A stretch of 31,470 bases of DNA, from the NCBI GenBank assembly GCA_007026445.1, contig VDMD01000218.1, positions 1 to 31,470 of the forward strand. The letters run 5' to 3'. The position numbers were made by a program, and so were the translations under genes. Below are positions 21,747 through 31,470 of this stretch, one piece after another. Numbering within the stretch: position 1 is the stretch's first letter; the number at the start of each line of letters is the position of its first letter. The notes beneath the pieces were generated by a model. The model saw nothing but the letters and a program-made list of their open reading frames with translations, made no database searches and had not been told where the DNA came from. The stretch comes from Schizophyllum amplum (lineage: Eukaryota; Basidiomycota; Agaricomycetes; Agaricales; Schizophyllaceae).

Positions 21747-24700
21747 TCAATGCTTGGCACCGCGCCGGTTAGGCAGCCGTCGAACAGGGCGACCGCCCGG
21801 GGAGGAGCCGCGCTTGCCGTGTTGCTGGACGCAGAGCCCATAGTGAACAGGTTGCTTCCACCACCGTCTGCACCGGCCGCGGGCGCCGGAGCAGAAGGGA
21901 AGGGCGATGTCGGCGACGCGAAGCCCCCCGCACTTCCGAACCCGCCAAATCCACCGCTAGGCGTACCAGGCTGCGGAAGGGTGAGAGACGGAACGCTTGG
22001 CGACGCTGGCTGGCTGCCAAAGGAGAACGACCCGGATTGCTGCATGGGCGGGGCGCCAAAGGAGAACGGTGCGGGCTGACTGAACGTCGACGGGCTGTTT
22101 GGGGCTGAGCCTGCCTGCGATGATGCCTGACCGAACGGGTTGGATGCGCCGCCACCGCCGGACGGCGTGCCGAAAGCGAAGGACGAGCTCGTCGACGTCG
22201 GGGTGCTCGCCCCAAACGCGAAGGACCCAGTCGTGGAAGGTCGAGGAGGCTCCGTCGTCTCCGCAGGCTTGCTCCCTCCGAACGAGAAGCCACTGGACGT
22301 TGCAGGTGGGCCGAAGCCGAAGGCAGGCTTGTCTTCTGGTTTATCCTTCTGTCCGAAGGGATTGGATCCCGCCGAGGCTGGTGGCACGCCGAACGCGAAG
22401 GGATTGGACGGCGCAGTGTTACTGGTCGCCGACCCAAAGCCAGAGGGGCCGCCTCCGAATGAGAAGCTTCCGCCGGTATTGAGGGTGAGCTTGGAGGGCT
22501 CTGCCTTGTTGATCTCCCTCGTCGGGCTCTCCTCCATCCGCATTTCATTGTCCTCGTTCCTAGGCGGCGTCGAGGGACGAGCTGCCGCGGGAGCGCCGAA
22601 GTAGAACGGCTTTGGCGCATCGCTGCTTGCCGGAGCTACAGAAGACCCAAAGCCGAAGGACACGGCCGGAGCGGGAGCGGGTACAGCAGGCGCGGCACCG
22701 AAGCTAAACGCCGGCTTCTTTTCTTCCTGCGTGGCGGGCGGTGTGCTCGGCGCCGCTCCGAAGGAGAACGGCGACCCCGCATCAGCCTTGAGAGGCTGGC
22801 CGAACGAGAACGGCGCTGGGCTTGGTGTTCCCGAACCAAAGAGCGGTTTGGGCGCATCAGCAGATGGTGCAGATCCAAAGAGCGGCTTGGGCGCCTCCAC
22901 AGCTAGTGGCGCTCCAAAGGCAGGCTTCGCTGCCTCGGTGGCCGATGCTGGTGCGCCGAATAGTGGCTTCGGAGCACCGGCAGATGCAGCTGCAGGCTGT
23001 CCAAACGAGAAGGGCGCCTCGACGGCTGCGGCTGGCGTACCGAAGGAGAATGGAGCGGGCTTAGATGCTTCGTCAGGTTTGGCTGCCGGTGCGCCGAATG
23101 AGAACCCGACAGGTGCAGCAGGCTGAGCCGGGGCCGCCCCGAACAAACCACCTGCAGTCGTGCTGGACGTCGATGGCTGTCCGAACGGACTCGGAGCACT
23201 CTCTGCAGCCTTTGTCGATGGCTCAGCGGGCTTGCCAAACAAGCCGCCAGTCGCAGGTTCGGCGGGCTTGCCGAAGGAGAACGGCGAGGCGACAGCAGGC
23301 TTCGGCGCCTCGTCCTTCTTCTCGAAGGTGAACGCCGGGCCAGCGACAGGCTTTGCGGACTCGCCGCTCTTAGCCGGCGCAAACAGGGAGGACGCGCTGT
23401 GGCCGTTGGTGGACGCTGAGCTCGCTGGCCCCTCTGCAGATGACTTGCCCGCGGCCCCGACCCAAAACGGACTGTTGGGATCCTTAACTGGCTCGATAGG
23501 GGCTGGAGTGCCGAAGGAGAACGCGGGTTGAGAGGCGGACGGCTTGGGCGTGGCGGGTGCGACATCGGGCTTGGGCGTCGCAGCCGGTGTTGGAAATAGA
23601 GGCGTCGGCGGTGCAGGGACACTGATAGGTTTCGCGAGGACGGGCGATGAAGAGAAGAAGTTCGGCACGCTGCCACTGGAGGAAGCCGGTGTCGAAGCGG
23701 TCGTGGACGACGGTTCCGTCTTTGGCGGAGCAGCGAAAGAGAAAGCTGGAGCAGCAGGTTTCTCGGCCAATGGGGCCGCGAGAGGGGATACTTCGGAAGC
23801 CTTCGAGGCCGCCGGAGCCGCTGAGCCCAGCGAGAATGGGAGGGAAGAGACGGGCGGCTCCCTGGTCCCCGCGGCACTTTGCTCGATGGGAGGTGCCTGC
23901 CCGGGCATGTCAGTAATGAAAATAATAACATATGATAGAAGTAGCTTACTTGAGGTGGCTTGGCGAAGAAATCTGCCTTGACCTGGAAAGGCGGGGCACT
24001 CGCTTGAAGCGAGTTCAGCTTCTCTATTTCCTTGTTGCGCTCGTCCAGCTCCTCGTCTTCCACATCCACATCATCTTCCTCGAAGGCGGCAGAGAACTTT
24101 TTCTTGAGTGGGCGCGCAGTAGGGCGCGCCAGATGATTTCTGCTCGTCTTTGTGCGGCCGATGCGCAACGACGAGCCTTGCGTGGACGCCTCAGCGGTAC
24201 GCGGAGCGAACGTGTCCTGGGGCGGTAGCTCTGGAACGGCAGCCTCATGGACCTTATTTTCTTTCTCGGTCGTACCCGTACTCGTATCCATCTGGCCATC
24301 CTTGAATGCTTCCTCGTTTGCGTCTTCGGAATGGAAAGATTCGTCAGGGTCACCGCCAGATTTACGACGCGCAAGGAGCTTCTTCAGTCCGTTTCGGCTG
24401 GCGTAAGGCTTCGTATCGTTCATCGTCTTTTCTTCTTTGTCCTTGCCTTTCTTTTTCTTCTTGCCCTGGCCAGTCATGTTCATGACGTGCTGTTCCTCTT
24501 CATTCAGAGGAATGAACTTGCGTTTCTTTTTGAAGAGATCGGGTCCAGTGGAGGGACGAGAAGTGCTTGCAAGCGCAGAGCATCGGTTGTATCCTTGCGA
24601 CGACGAGTCGGGATGATAGGAGTCTTGTAGGCATCCAACTCATAAAGCGCTTTCTGAGCTGCTTCTGCGGATGCTGCGCCTGCTACATTCAGCAACGTGG

Positions 24701-25684
24701 CGTACAACGGAAGGGCTGGTACACACGTGACGTGGGCTCCTGGCTAACCCGGAACGAAAGCGAGCTACGAGACTTGGACGGTGAGAACAGCTAAGAGAAA
24801 AAGCATGTCAATAACCAGTGAGCATGGCTGAGAGATTACGCACATGTCTCTGAGCTTCAGCCATATTGCCTAAAGTCGTACCAGGCATCAAGCGCTGGCG
24901 GGTTTCGATGCCTTGCGAGGGTGCACGCACGAAGGAAGGATTTGACGTAAGAGTCGTAAGACTCGGTGGCGCCGGACTGTCGCGCGAGGGCTCAATCTGC
25001 GGAGTAGACATACGCATACGGAGAGAGGACGTCGGAGGGAGAGAGCCCCGGAAGGACGGTGAACGCCTCATCGGCTCCTCGATGATGTCCATGGAGTAAT
25101 CACGTTGAGGAATCGATGGCATATACTGCATTGTGACATCCCTAGCCAAAGGACGAGGCTGATACTGGCGGTGAGGGGATCGACGGACATCGTGCGGGAG
25201 ATGGTAGGCGCGCCAAAAGGCGAGGCAGTGCGACGGATGTCGTCCACCAGTACCGAATGTCGGGAGTTCGAGAGGGGGAGATTGACCGAGCTTGCACGTT
25301 CCATGGATTGCGCGAAGTGACGCTGGGGCAGAGGCTGATACTGCTTCCTGAACGCATTCGCTGGCGGGTCCAGATATCCAGAGGCGTGCATCCATTGATC
25401 ACTGGACTGGGGCTGGGGCTCGGGCTCTCTCTGCGGGCGCGCTTCGCTGGTGTCGGCGCTCCTTCTGCGCCAATCGCAGACTCCGCTGGCTCCGCCGCCA
25501 GCCGCCTGCGCTTTCCGGCCGCGTCCTTGTCCTCCTCAAATTCTTCCACCTGACTGGCGCTTCCGAGCCATCTGAGCGGTGCCGTGACGACGCTCTTGAG
25601 AGCGCCAAAGAACGACGAGCCGGAGCGCGTGAGCTCGCGCCGCTGCTGCTCGCGCTGCTCCCGGGAGCGGTTGGCGGCGGACAT
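21747..25684 (-). CDS. FG-repeat nucleoporin, nuclear-basket Nup1/Nup153-like (four frame breaks)
   Basis: A nuclear pore protein whose Phe-Gly repeats bind transport receptors. The start is ATG at 25684 (MSAANRSREQREQQRR), followed by SGSSFFGALKSVVTAPLRWL, which reads as an amphipathic helix like the membrane-binding helices of Nup1 and Nup60. A basic/Pro/Ser region follows, then KALYELDAYKTPIIPTR, PDLFKKKRKFIPLNEEEQHV, KNGLKKLLARRKSG-like basic clusters, SLRIGRTKTSRNHL, and PLKKKFSAAFEEDDVDVEDE. After an intron near 23910-23960 comes a clean FG domain with about thirty FSFG, FAFG, LFG or PFG units spaced by Pro/Ala/Ser/Lys. The natural end is RRLPNRRGAKH and stop at 21747, a basic tail that is not in the FG frame. 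Frame breaks lie at about 25398-25410, 25168-25182, 24589-24597 and 21797-21806. The last one makes the plain open frame run on to 21590. The family is clear; the yeast orthologue is not certain. Confidence 0.8.
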
Positions 25685-25849
25685 GGCGGCCGTCGGGGAC
25701 AAGAGCGAAAGGAAACAAAAAGTTTCGTCACGTCGTGACGCGGTCTTCAGCACGTGAGGGCAGCCCACATTGACGTCAACCCCGAGGCGCGGCGCGCGTC
25801 GTTACGAGCGCTTAACGGAGCGCGCCCATCTGGCTTGTCTCTGCCCATC
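25685..25849. promoter_or_regulatory. Compact bidirectional promoter (nucleoporin / YME2)
   Basis: Only 165 bases separate two divergent start codons. Within 53 bases it carries a perfect dyad CGTCACG-T-CGTGACG (25726-25740), an E-box CACGTG (25751-25756) and a full CRE palindrome TGACGTCA (25771-25778). CRE and E-box sites are bound by bZIP (ATF/CREB) and bHLH (Cbf1-like) factors. There is no TATA box. Regulatory function is inferred from motif density. Confidence 0.55.
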
Positions 25850-28800
25850 ATGCTGTCGAGACAAGCGTGCACGCGAATACTGGCGCGTCGGACACTGCGT
25901 CCTTACGTGACCGAGGCCGGCGTCGATGCGCAAGAGGCCTGGCTCTTCGTCGGCTCCATCTTCCCCGTCCGAGTGGGCAAACTCGAGTAAGTACGGCTGC
26001 ATCACTTACCTACATTTATCTCATGGCTTGCAGTCCCCGATACTTCATCGGTCGCCTCAGAGAAGACCGCCTGCTGCATAATGTCCGATCGACTTTATCA
26101 TCCGTGCGGGACCATGGCTTTGAGATCCTCTCCGTGGAGCCATATCACAAGGACGGCGGTGCTTTCATCAAGTTCAAATACGTGGGGACGAGGAGACCCT
26201 TTCTTCCCTCGAGCGGACCGTGAAGGAATTGACGCGCAAAGCCGGTGGTTTGCAATCATGGACTGGACTGAAGAGGGCCGACATTTGGCTGGTCAAATCC
26301 CGCCATCCTTGGCTAGAGGTTAGTCGCACAAGCATAGAAACAAAATAACCCTTAACCGTCACCCAGGATATGGACCGCTGGCCATCCATGACGTTGCGCG
26401 TTGAATTCATGGGAGGAGAAGTCACTGAGGAGCAAGTCTTCGATTTATTTAGAGTAAGCGTCCCCTTTTCCATTCCCTCGCTTCACTGACCCCGCATGAC
26501 AGCCTTATGGTCGCATTGAAGATATCGAAGCACCGAAAACGTCTGGCAAGTTTCCCGCCCTTTCCGTAGAGTACCGTCGCTATCGTGGGGCAACTACCGC
26601 ACGGAATGTGCTATACGGACACGAGATAACCTTGCCATCCGGCGGAAAGGTGCGCTTACGGCCAACTTACGAGCCAGCCATGCACCCATATGCGGTGCGG
26701 GACTGGCTGTCAAAGCATCCGAGGATTGTACTGCCAGTCGCTCTCTTTCTCCTCGGTAGCCTCACATACGCGGTACGTAGCTTGAGCCATTACATGTGCG
26801 CCAGCCAAGACCTGACCGGTTGCAGATATTCGACCCCATCCGAAGCCTGATGGTCGAGGCTAAGATGATGAACTGGTTCGACTACAAGGAGTACAGGCTC
26901 TGGCAGTGGTTCCGCGAAAACGCACTGGAACGTCTTCCCTTGGCGTTCGAGTCGAAGATAGCGGAGGCACCAGCGGAGGACGCCTGGAAGGAGAGGATGG
27001 ACGCTTTCAACGCCATCAAGACCTATCTCAATGACTTCCCCAGTAAGCCTCCATTTTGTCCTGGCCGCTGTACGCCAATCATTGACGTGGGTTAAGACAC
27101 CATCGCCTTTGTGCATGGACCTCAGGGTAGCGGCAAGACCCGCATGGTGCGCGCTGTCTTGGAACCTTTCGACAGGTACGCGACGACGTATGAGCATTGA
27201 GATACTTGCTGACGCTCATACGAAGACCTACACTGGAAATTGACTGCCGGGAGCTCGTCAAGGCACCGTCGGATGTCCAGATGATTGGTTCGTTGGCTAA
27301 ACAGACGGGCTACTGGCCGATCTTCACGTTCCTCAACTCCATGAGCAACCTCATCGACTTGGCAAGCGTCGGGATGATTGGGCAAAAAGGTACTTGCACA
27401 TATGGCTCGCAGGAGACCGTAGACTGACATAGACACAATTCTAGCTGGGCTTGGTAGCTCAACGCCCGATCAACTACGCGATATCTTGTCGACGGTCACC
27501 GTGTCGCTGAAGCGTGCTAACACGTCACACCGGGACAAAATCGTCAGGCAGACGAAGCGTCACGAGGCGAGGCAAGCTAGGGACAAGTCCATCGCAGCAG
27601 TATGGGGTCGGATAAGCAGCCTCTGGGCCGGTGGTAAGTCCGCGTATGCTGAGAAGTGCCACAAATTCTCATTCCGGCAGAAAACGCCGAACCAGGGAGC
27701 ATCAGGACGATGGGTGGCAATGAAGACCACACAAGCGCTGACCAGCACCGGGAGAAACCCGCGAAGGACAAGTCGACTGGTGAGGTCAAGGAGGATATGG
27801 CTCGCAAGGTCAAGGGCTCGAACGACGCGGAGGCGCTTCAGTCCCTTCCGACTGTCCTGATCCGTAACTTTGCTGGAGCAGGTGCAGGCAAAGACGAGAT
27901 GCTAGAAGTGTTGGCGCAGTGGGCAACGACGCTTGCGGAGAATAAGGTGAGTGTGTTTTTTTGTCAGTGTTTCCCCTGGTCTGATATGGTCGCAGATCGC
28001 GCACGTCGTCATCCTTTCCGATAACCGCGAGAATTCCAAGCGGTTGGCCAAAGGTACATACCTCGCCACCTTGACAATGTCGGCCTCTGACGAAGGACTA
28101 TAGCCATGCCCACGAAGCCTCTTTACTCCGTAGCGTTGTCGGACGCAGACGCCGCCACCTCGCTTTCCTACGTAAAGCAGAAGTTACAAGACATCGACGT
28201 CGAGGCCAACTTCTCAAGCGAGCAGATTAGTCTCATTCAACGTCTTGGTGGGCGTGCGAGCGACCTCGAGAGCGTCAGTAGGCCTAAAGCGTGTATCCTA
28301 TTAATTGCTCACACGCAGTCTTCCAGCTCGTCCACAAAGTACGCAACGGGCAAACAGTCGAGGATGCCGTAGAGGACATCATCTCCCGCGGCGTGGCCGA
28401 GCTCCGCAAGAACGCATTCGGCGACGACGCGGACGACGCGAAGAACCTGCCTTGGTCGCGTGAACAGGCGTGGCACGTTCTCAAGCAGCTGGCCAAGCAG
28501 GAGGCGATCCCGTATCAGGATCTGCTGTACAATTTTCCATTCAAGGGCAACGAGAACGCGCTGCGGTCTATGGAGCAAGCAGAACTTATCACAGTGGGGA
28601 CTCACAATGGTAGGTTTGGTCGCGAGGTTGACAAGGATGTATATGTACTGACTTGCGTCCCAGGCCGACCTTCCGCTGTGCGCGCAGGGAAGCCTGTATA
28701 CAAATGGGTGTTCGAGCGCCTGTATCATGGTAAGACAGCGTTATTCATGAAAGGATGACTGTTGACGCTGCGCAGACCCGATTTCCAGGCGGCCATGGAC

Positions 28801-29029
28801 ATCTCGTACAATCAACAGGTGATCGACAAGCGGAGTCCACTATTAGATCCTGCGAGGAAGAACTATTAAGGCTGAAAGAGATTGGTCTGGAGCACGGATG
28901 GCTTGGGCGGACGCACCTTCTGAACGGGCCAACTACCTGTTCGACAAGATGCAAAGTGCGGGGCGGAAGATCGTTCAGTTGGAGCGGAAGAACGTGGAGT
29001 TGCAGAAGGTGCTTGCTCGCGGTGGCTAA
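25850..29029 (+). CDS. YME2: Mitochondrial escape protein 2 (YME2/RNA12/PRP12) (three frame breaks)
   Basis: A mitochondrial inner-membrane protein tied to mtDNA nucleoid upkeep; yeast mutants lose mtDNA to the nucleus more often. The start is ATG at 25850 (MLSRQACTRILARRTLRPYV), an Arg-rich presequence without acidic residues. Then come RYFIGRLREDRLLHNVRSTL, an RRM-like part (MTLRVEFMGGEVTEEQVFDL, RPYGRIEDIEAP), a membrane helix RIVLPVALFLLGSLTYAIF, and the RNA12 domain with Walker A GPQGSGKT, TGYWPIFTFLNSMSNLIDLA, VVILSDNRENSKRLAK, RLGGRASDLESLVHKVRNGQ, and AFGDDADDAKNLPWSREQAW. A C-terminal coiled coil ends LERKNVELQKVLARGG then TAA at 29027-29029. About twelve introns of about 47-56 bases. 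One-base losses occur at about 26184-26187, 28828-28833 and 28887-28893. The plain frame runs past the true stop. It is divergent from the nucleoporin. Confidence 0.88.
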
Positions 29030-30012
29030 GTATTACACTCCTGTACGCGGCTGTGGACGTTATACATATACACGAGGATATGTTGTTCTTATTGTCCTCC
29101 GTATGAGTGCTGTTGTGCTGTCGAGATGCTGGTGCCACACATCCCGCAGTACGGACCTATGGTTGCGATTCCACTCATGTCATGTCTATTTCGCTGATGC
29201 AGGCATCACAGGCACATTGCTTCGCTCTGTTGAGGGTCTCCTTGAGTGACCTTGAGTGGCCTGCCAGTGACCGGAGCGATTCGGGTGGTCCTGGCGTCGA
29301 GAGCAAGTCCAGGGCAAGTCGTTGTGCAGCCTTGTTCTATATTAAGACATTTTGACGGGCGTAATTGTAGGTCCGTGGCGGCGCGCGCACCCACATCCAC
29401 GGCGAGGATGTTTCGGGCGCTTTCAGTGTTCACGCGTTTGGAAACTCATGGGCCTCGGCTTCAGAGAGAGCCGACTGCCCAACCTGGCGTCGATATCCCC
29501 TCGCTCAGACGGCTCGGGACTGCACCAGGCTTTGCGTGGCTGCTCACTCTACCGGACCAGCCACTTACGAGCGGGCCATTGTGCACGCTTTGGGCAGACG
29601 CGCTAAGGCGCCTTATGTCCGCCCCTATTCCCATGGCCGCGGGATCTTACGATGACGTTTGGACCTAGTTTCATAATGCGCCCATGAGGACCTACCAGTG
29701 CACAGTCACGGGTGCGCATTGTCTTCGACGATGAAAAGGATGCCTTATTCGCGATTCCATGCCGGACAGAGCGCTCTGCACTGCTTGGGATGATGCGGAC
29801 GTGGAGGTCAAGGCCCATGGGGGCCTTTGTCGGCGAGTAATCGTTTTGGTAATTTTCCACCGGGGTGCGGCTCAACACTGTGCCCCCGCTGTGGTCGGCG
29901 CCGTTCGGCGGCATGGCACATATATAACACAACGCTGCCGACCCATCTTCTTTATCTGCCATCGCTGCTTACCCCGCAAAATATTCCCTAGCTGCTTTGT
30001 GCAACAAGAGGC
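29030..30012. other. Intergenic region between YME2 and the MFS transporter
   Basis: About 980 bases with the YME2 3' end at left and the transporter promoter at right. Several open frames of 80-150 codons overlap one another on both strands, and none shows family similarity. Apart from a TATA box I see no defined element. Confidence 0.45.
29921..29927 (+). promoter_or_regulatory. TATA box of the MFS transporter
   Basis: TATATAA lies 92 bases before the ATG at 30013. A pyrimidine-rich stretch (about 29944-29958) follows, where transcription would start. Position and match are good for a fungal core promoter. Confidence 0.6.
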
Positions 30013-31470
30013 ATGTCCGACCATAACAGCCTCGAGAAGAGCGGGTTCCCCGCCCCCACCCCGTCTACGAAGAGCGATGATGAACTCGCGGCACAGCGCG
30101 CGTCCGACAAGGCGTTGGTGCGCAAAATTGACCGCCGTCTGGTCCCCATACTGTCCGCCCTCTACCTTGGTACGTAACTGCCGTGGGGTTGTGGGGTATG
30201 GAGGCTAACGCTCTCGCAGTGAACTTCCTTTGTCGCTCGAACATCGGGAACGCAAAGACTTTTGGCCTCACTACCGACCTTCATGTCTCCAATGAACTTT
30301 ATCCTCACGCCCTGGCTGCCTTCTACTGTTCGTCCCCTCATCCTCGTCGCCTGGTGTGTCATGAGGCTGATAATTCATCGCAGACCCCTACGTCGCCTCC
30401 CAGATACCCAGTAACTCCGTGCTAAAACGGTGGAGACCCAAGTGCTGGCTGCCACTTATATGTTGTGTAAGTACAACCGTTATCGATGACACGAGCGTAC
30501 ATCTGACAATTCTCACAGTGCTGGGGGATTTGTCAAATATTCATGTGCTTTGTGAAAACCTACAATCAGTTGTGGGGAGCGCGCGTGGTTTTGGGTGCGC
30601 TGGAAGGCGGATTGTGAGTAAGGCTCCCTGTGTAGCGACCTCTTCGTTGACGAGTACCTTTAGATTCCCAGGAGGTCAATATGCTCCGCGCATTATCTCA
30701 CTACCTTGCTGACAAGTCGGCAGTCTCACTATATATCACTCTGTGGTATCCCAAGCGTGAATGCGGATTTCGCGGAGCTGTCTTCTTCTCTGCTGCAACG
30801 TGAGCTTTTTCGCCTGCTATCGCTTACGGCGTATCTGACTCGTCGTCAGCGTGGCAGGCGCTTTCTCTGGTCTCTTGGCAAGGCTCTTCTCTCTCATGGG
30901 TGCGTGTTCACCCGTCGTCTACCGCATCATACTGACTATTTGCAAAGATGGCCTCGGCGATATGGCCGGCTGGCAGTGGATTTGGATCATGGAGGGCATT
31001 ATCGCAGTTCTCGTTGGCGTATTAGCCTACTTCGTCCTCGAAGACTACCCGGACACTGCTAAATGTGCGTTTCACTCACGGTACTGCGCTCCTTCATTAC
31101 TGACGTTGTCATGCAGTCCTCACCCCCACCGAGCGCGCACGTGTATTGCAAAGGCTATCGGAGGACAACGAAGGTCTCTCGTCTGAATGGACGAGCCACT
31201 TCGTATTGTCTGCCGTCAAAGACGCGAAGGTATGGCTGCAAGCCGGTATGTCTTTACGGATATGTGATGGCTTGACGTCGCTGATTTCTCTTTAGTGATA
31301 TTCTTCTGCGTCTTGACGCCTACCTACGGTCTCTCCCTATTCATGCCTACCATTGTAAGTCCCTGTCACATCGTCAGATAAGTCAAGAGGTCTTACCTAC
31401 CGCCCCCAGATCGCAAATATGGGCTACACATCGGGGATCGCCAACCTTTTGACGGTTCCGCCTTTTGTCT
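30013..31470 (+). CDS. MFS transporter, anion:cation symporter/allantoate permease (Dal5-TNA1) family, partial
   Basis: A 12-helix carrier for an organic anion, such as a vitamin, allantoate or another small acid. The substrate cannot be told, and the C-terminal half is outside the window. The start is ATG at 30013 (MSDHNSLEKSGFPAP). Motifs in order are DRRLVPILSALYLVNFLCRSNIGNAK (family start, helix 1), PYVASQIPSNSVLKRWRP, CWGICQIFMCFVKTYNQLWGARVVLG, EGGLFPGVSLYITLWYPKRE, FFSAATVAGAFSGLLAR, GWQWIWIMEGIIAVLVGV, LEDYPDTAKFLTPTERARV, and VIFFCVLTPTYGLSLFMPTI. The exons are short: 30013-30169, 30220-30327, 30384-30466, 30519-30613, a micro-exon 30664-30674, 30724-30799, 30850-30899, then further exons to the edge. 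All junctions keep the frame and there are no breaks. Confidence 0.85.
30664..30674 (+). other. 11-base micro-exon in the MFS transporter gene
   Basis: ATTCCCAGGAG is flanked by a TTTAG acceptor and a GTCAAT donor. Splicing it between 30613 and 30724 yields EGGLFPGVSLYI, a strongly conserved family motif. Skipping it, or using the CCCAG acceptor inside it, destroys the frame or the motif. Confidence 0.7.

Noticed and set aside
22903..24483. 526-codon minus-strand frame containing an Arg/Pro/Ser-rich second half
   Set aside because: Only its first part is the nucleoporin N-terminal region; beyond the intron near 23910-23960 it is the wrong frame of the FG domain.
29246..29668. 140-codon plus-strand open frame downstream of YME2
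   Set aside because: No similarity recognised; overlapping frames on both strands are just as open.
1..31470. CRISPR arrays, prophage, insertion sequences or operons
   Set aside because: The genes are intron-rich and eukaryotic; there are no spaced direct repeats or prokaryotic mobile genes.

Overview
The window is nuclear DNA of a filamentous basidiomycete, most likely an Agaricomycete. Coding regions are cut by many introns of about 45-60 bases with GT...AG ends, genes are packed on both strands, and several proteins belong to families I know mainly from mushroom and polypore genomes. There is no bacterial, plasmid, viral or CRISPR signal.

Layout, left to right. (1) 1-1357, minus: N-terminal part of a large Arf-GEF (GBF1/GEA type), running off the left edge and broken by many one-base frame shifts. 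(2) 1669-3473, minus: an intact AIFM2/FSP1-like FAD oxidoreductase. (3) 3474-4362: a divergent promoter with GATA-type iron-response elements. (4) 4363-6369, plus: an intact siderophore-iron transporter (MirB/SIT family). (5) 7208-8954, minus: an intact SDR-like Rossmann protein. (6) 9812-11083, minus: 3-hydroxyisobutyrate dehydrogenase with two frame breaks. (7) 11855-13665: a DNA-transposon-like element with 33-bp terminal inverted repeats starting CACTG, a 3-bp CTG target duplication, GGGTKA-rich subterminal repeats, no visible transposase, and a possible small spliced gene inside. (8) 14177-17569, minus: a multi-pass membrane protein of unknown function. (9) 18000-21256, plus: a BRO1-domain protein (Rim20/PalA/ALIX type). 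(10) 21747-25684, minus: an FG-repeat nucleoporin. (11) 25850-29029, plus: YME2/RNA12, a mitochondrial inner-membrane protein. (12) 30013-31470, plus: an anion:cation symporter-type MFS transporter, cut by the right edge.

Most of the window is housekeeping: membrane traffic, ESCRT/pH signalling, the nuclear pore, mitochondrial DNA maintenance and valine catabolism. The best-supported regulatory reading is at the siderophore transporter, whose promoter carries an exact ATCTGATAA element plus further GATA cores. It is divergent from a redox flavoprotein.

Five of the ten recognisable protein genes carry isolated one-base frame breaks, mostly in short homopolymers, with strong family similarity continuing on both sides. 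The other five are clean. Indel errors in the assembly, or a recently damaged allele, fit this better than old pseudogenes. For the broken genes I give the span that family similarity supports. All family assignments come from recognising motifs by eye; no database search was run.
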